8,172 bases of DNA from Bacteroidales bacterium. GTDB taxonomy: Bacteria; Bacteroidota; Bacteroidia; Bacteroidales; ML635J-15. Of the stretch, positions 4,642 through 8,172 are shown one piece after another. Location: positions 1 to 8,172 of the forward strand of contig JAQVGK010000135.1 of assembly GCA_028696755.1 (NCBI GenBank), in the 5' to 3' direction. Under the pieces are notes generated by a model that did no database searches, had not been told where the DNA came from, and saw nothing but the letters and a program-made list of their open reading frames with translations. Position 1 is the stretch's first letter; the number at the start of each line of letters is the position of its first letter. Made by a program: the position numbers and the translations under genes.

Positions 4642-5274
4642 TTAGTTTCCCCAGTATTGCACGGCTCCTTCATGCCAAACATTGTAATACCCCTTAGTTC
4701 CTATGTACCTACCCTTGGAAAAAGCCCTATATCCCTCAACATAAATTTTTAGACTTGCATCGAACATTACACTTTTAGCTGGTCGGCCGGCAGGTGCGCT
4801 TCCATCGGCATGTGAAACAAATATGAATAGCTTTTTAGGAAATGTTTCTTTTAGAACGATATATTGCTGATAATTGATTTGAAGGTATTGGAAACTGTCA
4901 ATTACAACAATATTTGGTGAGTTCCTGCGATGTAAACGTTCAATAATTCCATCATACCCATCTGAGACCAACAAAACATTTTTCTTAACGTCTAACATTG
5001 CGTTTCGTTTAAAAGAATTCTGCATGCTCAGAGCCGATGATTCCTCAAGACTATTTAATAGCACTTTTTCACTTTTTGCCAGCTCCTTAATAATCTGAAG
5101 AACAAAGTTTGTTTTGCCGTTACCTGATTTTCCCCATATAAACCATGTTCCTGCCATTTCTGGATTAGCAAACGCTTCGTGCCATTCACCTTCCCAACTT
5201 AATAACTTATACTTTTTGTCAATTAAATTTTTAACAGTTAGCGGCTTTTTAAGTTTCTTTTTAGTATCTTTCAT
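4642..5274 (-). CDS. RecA/DnaB-like P-loop ATPase
   Basis: This 210-residue ATP-binding protein sits directly behind the MuB-like gene (TAA, one base, ATG). It has a canonical Walker A, GKSGNGKT, at 48-55. A RecA-like second strand ending in NSLEES (74-79) may place a catalytic Glu. Walker B is NIVVIDS at 121-127. A strand LFIFVSHADG (149-158) is followed by GRPAKSVMFDASLKIYVEG (163-181). The strand-His pattern and the following loop with basic residues recall the core of RadA/DnaB/RecA-type ATPases more than AAA+ proteins. The N-terminus is very lysine-rich. At this length it is little more than the core ATPase domain, without a helicase N-terminal or extra DNA-binding domain. Its position suggests a role in replicative transposition or DNA remodelling. 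The exact function is unknown. Confidence 0.75.
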   Translation of the reverse strand: MKDTKKKLKKPLTVKNLIDKKYKLLSWEGEWHEAFANPEMAGTWFIWGKSGNGKTNFVLQIIKELAKSEKVLLNSLEESSALSMQNSFKRNAMLDVKKNVLLVSDGYDGIIERLHRRNSPNIVVIDSFQYLQINYQQYIVLKETFPKKLFIFVSHADGSAPAGRPAKSVMFDASLKIYVEGYRAFSKGRYIGTKGYYNVWHEGAVQYWGN

Positions 5275-5275
5275 A

Positions 5276-6142
5276 TTAGATAGTTTTAGGCTTTAAAATG
5301 GTTGATTTCAAGCGGCGAAGAGAGCCGTTTGTTTTCGCTATCATTGTTTTAACATCTGACTCATTATTTGCAGTTGAAATCAGAGCAATTTGTGTGTAAA
5401 TAAACTCATTCAATGCCTCTTTACCGTCAGGAGTAATCTTTTGATAAACACTGCCAAATCGACTTAAAATTTCAGCGTATCCGACCTTCTTATTTGCAAG
5501 ATTACTCTCGATTTTACGCTTGAGACCGTCTGCGCCCATCATAAACCAGCCGCAGCATCCTTCAGTGGCATTCCAAAGTGCTTTGAGTTCTAAAAATGCT
5601 GGATAATCTAAGTCGCCGGCCTCGTCTAAAATGATTAAAGGAGTGGGAATACTGCGGAGATAAAACACCAAATCCCCATATACATCATTATACTTTGCAG
5701 TATGTCCCAGCCCCAGTTCTTTAGCTATTTGTTTGATAAGTTTTTGTTTACTTTTAACCTGTGCGCAATCGATATAAATAGCATGTTTCGCAGTTCTTAC
5801 ATATTCCTTTGCAGTGTGTGTTTTTCCAATATCGGCAATGTCGCACAAAAGTCCGCTAAGTGAGAATTTTTGACAAGTTTCCAGCTGAGTGTGGATGAAC
5901 ATATAAACCGGAGTTTTTGCCGTTACCCATGCCGCCTCTTTATGCAATTGCACGTCTAATTTGCGTGCGATACTAACCCAGTTAGCATCTGAGATCACAT
6001 TGTCAATTTCACCCTTCATTACGCGGCTTAATTGCGCGTTATTTATACCTAGTGCGACAGACATTTTATTCGCACTGCCGTAGAGTGGCAAACGTTCTTT
6101 GATTGTCTCTACAATTCTTAATTTTAATTCTGCTGTAATCAT
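5276..6142 (-). CDS. MuB-like AAA+ ATPase, target-DNA selection protein
   Basis: This 288-residue protein is the expected partner of the transposase: MuB-type ATPases bind target DNA in an ATP-dependent way, activate the transposase and give target immunity. Residues 22-45 look like a helix-turn-helix (SANKMSVALGINNAQLSRVM), matching the N-terminal DNA-binding domain of MuB. The P-loop is at 101-108 (DIADIGKT), which keeps GKT but has Asp where the first Gly of GxxxxGK(S/T) is usual. Walker B is LIILDEAGD at 169-177, with D173 and E174. A probable sensor strand GWFMMGADG lies at 198-206 and a candidate arginine finger at SRFG (227-230). Basic C-terminal residues follow (SLRRLKSTILKPK). The ATG at 6142 gives a full-length product. 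The stop codon is one base from the next start, so translation is probably coupled. Confidence 0.9.
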   Translation of the reverse strand: MITAELKLRIVETIKERLPLYGSANKMSVALGINNAQLSRVMKGEIDNVISDANWVSIARKLDVQLHKEAAWVTAKTPVYMFIHTQLETCQKFSLSGLLCDIADIGKTHTAKEYVRTAKHAIYIDCAQVKSKQKLIKQIAKELGLGHTAKYNDVYGDLVFYLRSIPTPLIILDEAGDLDYPAFLELKALWNATEGCCGWFMMGADGLKRKIESNLANKKVGYAEILSRFGSVYQKITPDGKEALNEFIYTQIALISTANNESDVKTMIAKTNGSLRRLKSTILKPKTI

Positions 6143-6167
6143 AATTTTTGGTGTTTTTAAATGATTA

Positions 6168-8172
6168 TTAAAGGTTATTTAAAGCTAATTCTCTGTAATA
6201 GTCCATGTTGGTTTCATAGTCATTGATAATAGAATCCTGTTCTAAAACAACCGGTACGATTTCAGGTACCACATTCTCGTATTGTTTTAAATTTTCAAGA
6301 TATTTGGGCTTTGCAAGTGCATTCCTACCGTCTTTAACCATTTTATCAAAACCGGAGATATATTTTGCCTGATTCAACATTGCCTCCGCGTCAGTTTCAT
6401 TGCTCTCCGCTGCTGAAGTGTTGAAGGAGTCTATAAGCTTGCATTCTGCAATAAAATTGTTATTTTGATAAAGGTATATTTCATTTACCACATCACCCGG
6501 GATAAAGAATGCCTCAACCGTGTAGTTATTAGGTGATAATTTCGCGAGAGATGCCGGATCCGGAAGCATATACTTTTGATATTGAACCTGACAATACATA
6601 TTTCTCTGTATGCTCGTTGTTGTAGATCTGCCGATATATCGTGCTAACACCGCTTTGTTTATTTCAGCTAGATTTGGGTTGAGGTTTTCTGATAAAACCT
6701 GCATTTTTGTTTTCCCTTTATATAAGGCCTGATCACGATGTAATCCGTTGTTATAGGCTTCAATAGAAGCACGGTCGTCTGCAACTAGTTCCTCGAACGA
6801 ATAAGTTCTTTCTTTAATAATGTATTTATTGTTGATGTCATCATAAACACGCTCTCCTCCAGTTTGATTATCCGCTAGGCGTGCATAAAATCTTCCGATA
6901 CCGTCTTGGTGGCGTTTTTCATATCCGTACTTTTTAGCCCTGTTAAATTGCTCCGCATGTTTTTCTTGTGAGTTACCCGGGGCACAAAAACGCACAAATG
7001 GGAAGACAACGCCAGCCTTCATTAAGTCATCTTTAAAAAGTCCAACAATATGATGTTCTACCTCCACTTCAAGAGGCATTCCCCAGTTACGTGCATTTAT
7101 AAATCTGAACGTATCAAGAAGACAGTCGATAAATAGGTCTGCATCTTTTTTGACTGAATATGACGCTCCAATAAGTACTCCAGATGCAACATCATAAGCG
7201 TAATATGCTTTGACGCGATTTCCATCGTGCATTTTACGTGGAAGGTCTCTATCGTCAAGAGAAATTTTTGACAGACCGAATATCGGCGCATGTCGGTGGA
7301 AATGAGGTCGAATATTACCTGTAAATTTGTGGCGATCTGTTCTTAACGCGTCAACAATTGCTCTATTTTTAGGGTTATTGATATAGTTCCAACAAGTGGC
7401 CTCCGAAATTGAAATAAAAGTGCCTTTGTCCTGGTCGAAAAAATTAGATCTGTCTAACATTTCTCCAGTTTCCATATCAACAATCTCGAGTACTCCAGCA
7501 ATAAACTTAAGGTAATCTTCATGCACCCATGCTGCATAAGGTTTATTCGACATACAGTAAATAGACAGTATCAATCTTTCGAGCTGCGCGTCCACTTTGC
7601 GAGCATTATTATTGCAAAACGATTTGTGTATTAAGGCCTGATATCCCTCTTTGTTGTACTGAAGAAACTTATCTTTTAATCTCCTCTCATTTGCCGGCAA
7701 TGTATGTGGGTAACTAGTTCTATCCAGCTCTTGTACTATTTCTGAAATTCCATTCCAAATCCGTGCAACACGTCCGCCTAGAGCGCGTTTCATTGCCTTT
7801 CGATTGTTTATAAAACTTTGAATCGCATTAAGGATAGTAGCATTGTGATAATATTCATGCTGCCGATCTATTGGTAATGATCCTCCATCTGTAAGCTCAT
7901 AATGCGAGAAAAATTCTAGTGCATTTTTATCATAACTAATGTGCTTAATAAAGTGATTTTCTTGAGTGGCTTTTACCGGATTTCCATACTTAGCTATCAG
8001 CTTATTTTTAACAACCAACGGAAGACTATCCCATTCTATTAGCGCAGGTGTGTTTTTGCACGCTCTGCGCATTACTGTTAGTTGCTTTCTAGTTACACAA
8101 TTCTTATACTGGCTGAAAGTCATTATTTGTGCTTCACCATAAAGCCAACCGCCCTCAACACACAACTTATTA
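6168..8172 (-). CDS. MuA-like DDE transposase, 5' end cut by the window edge
   Basis: This is the transposase of a Mu-like phage, which would cut the phage ends and join them to target DNA. The reading frame stays open through the right edge (codons AAT AAG precede the first possible TTG at 8165), so the true start lies outside; 667 complete codons are visible. Counting from the TTG, residues 20-65 are an N-terminal region with RKQLTVMRR and a 'NTPALIEWDSLP' stretch typical of Bacteroidota Mu transposases. The RNase H-like core spans about 300-430: first acid in ISLDDRDLP (D304/D305), second in the strand EVEVEHH (E368/E370), third in GNSQEKHAEQFNRAKK (E405). A small beta-rich domain follows (about 515-580), then a charged helical tail (about 590-660), where MuA contacts MuB. 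Oddity: the second acid is Glu, not Asp. It is followed by a 25-bp gap and the MuB-like gene. The family call is secure; residue roles are inferred by alignment by eye. Confidence 0.93.
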   Translation of the reverse strand, partial: NKLCVEGGWLYGEAQIMTFSQYKNCVTRKQLTVMRRACKNTPALIEWDSLPLVVKNKLIAKYGNPVKATQENHFIKHISYDKNALEFFSHYELTDGGSLPIDRQHEYYHNATILNAIQSFINNRKAMKRALGGRVARIWNGISEIVQELDRTSYPHTLPANERRLKDKFLQYNKEGYQALIHKSFCNNNARKVDAQLERLILSIYCMSNKPYAAWVHEDYLKFIAGVLEIVDMETGEMLDRSNFFDQDKGTFISISEATCWNYINNPKNRAIVDALRTDRHKFTGNIRPHFHRHAPIFGLSKISLDDRDLPRKMHDGNRVKAYYAYDVASGVLIGASYSVKKDADLFIDCLLDTFRFINARNWGMPLEVEVEHHIVGLFKDDLMKAGVVFPFVRFCAPGNSQEKHAEQFNRAKKYGYEKRHQDGIGRFYARLADNQTGGERVYDDINNKYIIKERTYSFEELVADDRASIEAYNNGLHRDQALYKGKTKMQVLSENLNPNLAEINKAVLARYIGRSTTTSIQRNMYCQVQYQKYMLPDPASLAKLSPNNYTVEAFFIPGDVVNEIYLYQNNNFIAECKLIDSFNTSAAESNETDAEAMLNQAKYISGFDKMVKDGRNALAKPKYLENLKQYENVVPEIVPVVLEQDSIINDYETNMDYYRELALNNL

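Noticed and set aside
7097..7291. Minus-strand open frame of 64 codons inside the transposase
   Set aside because: It is an out-of-frame shadow of the conserved catalytic core.
6168..8165. TTG at 8165 as the transposase start
   Set aside because: The frame stays open to the window edge, and the residues before the TTG look like continuing family sequence; the gene is truncated by the window.
1..8172. CRISPR array, tRNA, diversity-generating retroelement, or phage end/attachment site
   Set aside because: No regularly spaced repeats, no tRNA-like cloverleaf, no reverse transcriptase and no phage-end repeats were seen in the window.

Overview
The window reads as the early region of a Mu-like transposable phage (prophage) of a Bacteroidota host. 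Three things support this. The DNA is AT-rich and all 18 supported genes lie head-to-tail on the minus strand with gaps of a few bases or short overlaps. The first genes transcribed are a MuA-type DDE transposase and a MuB-type AAA+ ATPase. Downstream come other genes typical of this phage group: a GemA-like protein, DUF3164, DUF4406, an HNH-family protein and DUF3820. The Bacteroidota assignment is inference: it rests on the style of the transposase and ATPase sequences as I recognise them and on the near absence of Shine-Dalgarno sites. No host gene, phage end or attachment site lies in the window.

Layout in transcription order, from the right edge to the left. (1) 8172-4642, transposition module: transposase (5' end cut by the window edge), MuB-like target-selection ATPase, and a second RecA/DnaB-like P-loop ATPase one base after it. 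(2) 4626-3075: a two-helix membrane protein, a GemA-like protein, an unknown 81-residue protein and DUF3164. (3) 3070-1500: a DUF4406 nucleoside-deoxyribosyltransferase-like protein, a small membrane protein, an 80-residue HTH-like protein and an HNH-family protein with SANT-like repeats. (4) 1519-586: four small conserved or unknown proteins. (5) 585-492: the only real non-coding gap, 94 bp, holding two inverted repeats. (6) 491-1: a four-cysteine protein, a DUF3820 protein, and a gene truncated by the left edge.

How they work together (inference from Mu): the transposase and MuB-like ATPase would carry out integration and replicative transposition. The second ATPase, the GemA-like protein and DUF3164 probably adjust DNA topology or replication. 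The small genes downstream are the usual place for host-takeover, anti-defence and middle-regulator functions. No Gam-type nuclease inhibitor, Ner/c repressor or clear Mor activator is recognisable here. The repressor would be expected to the right of the window, and the head and tail genes to the left. There is no strong evidence for a wholly new system. The most notable points are a Glu in place of the second catalytic Asp in the transposase, the tandem ATPases, the HNH protein lacking its usual His pair, and the paired inverted repeats in the one intergenic gap.
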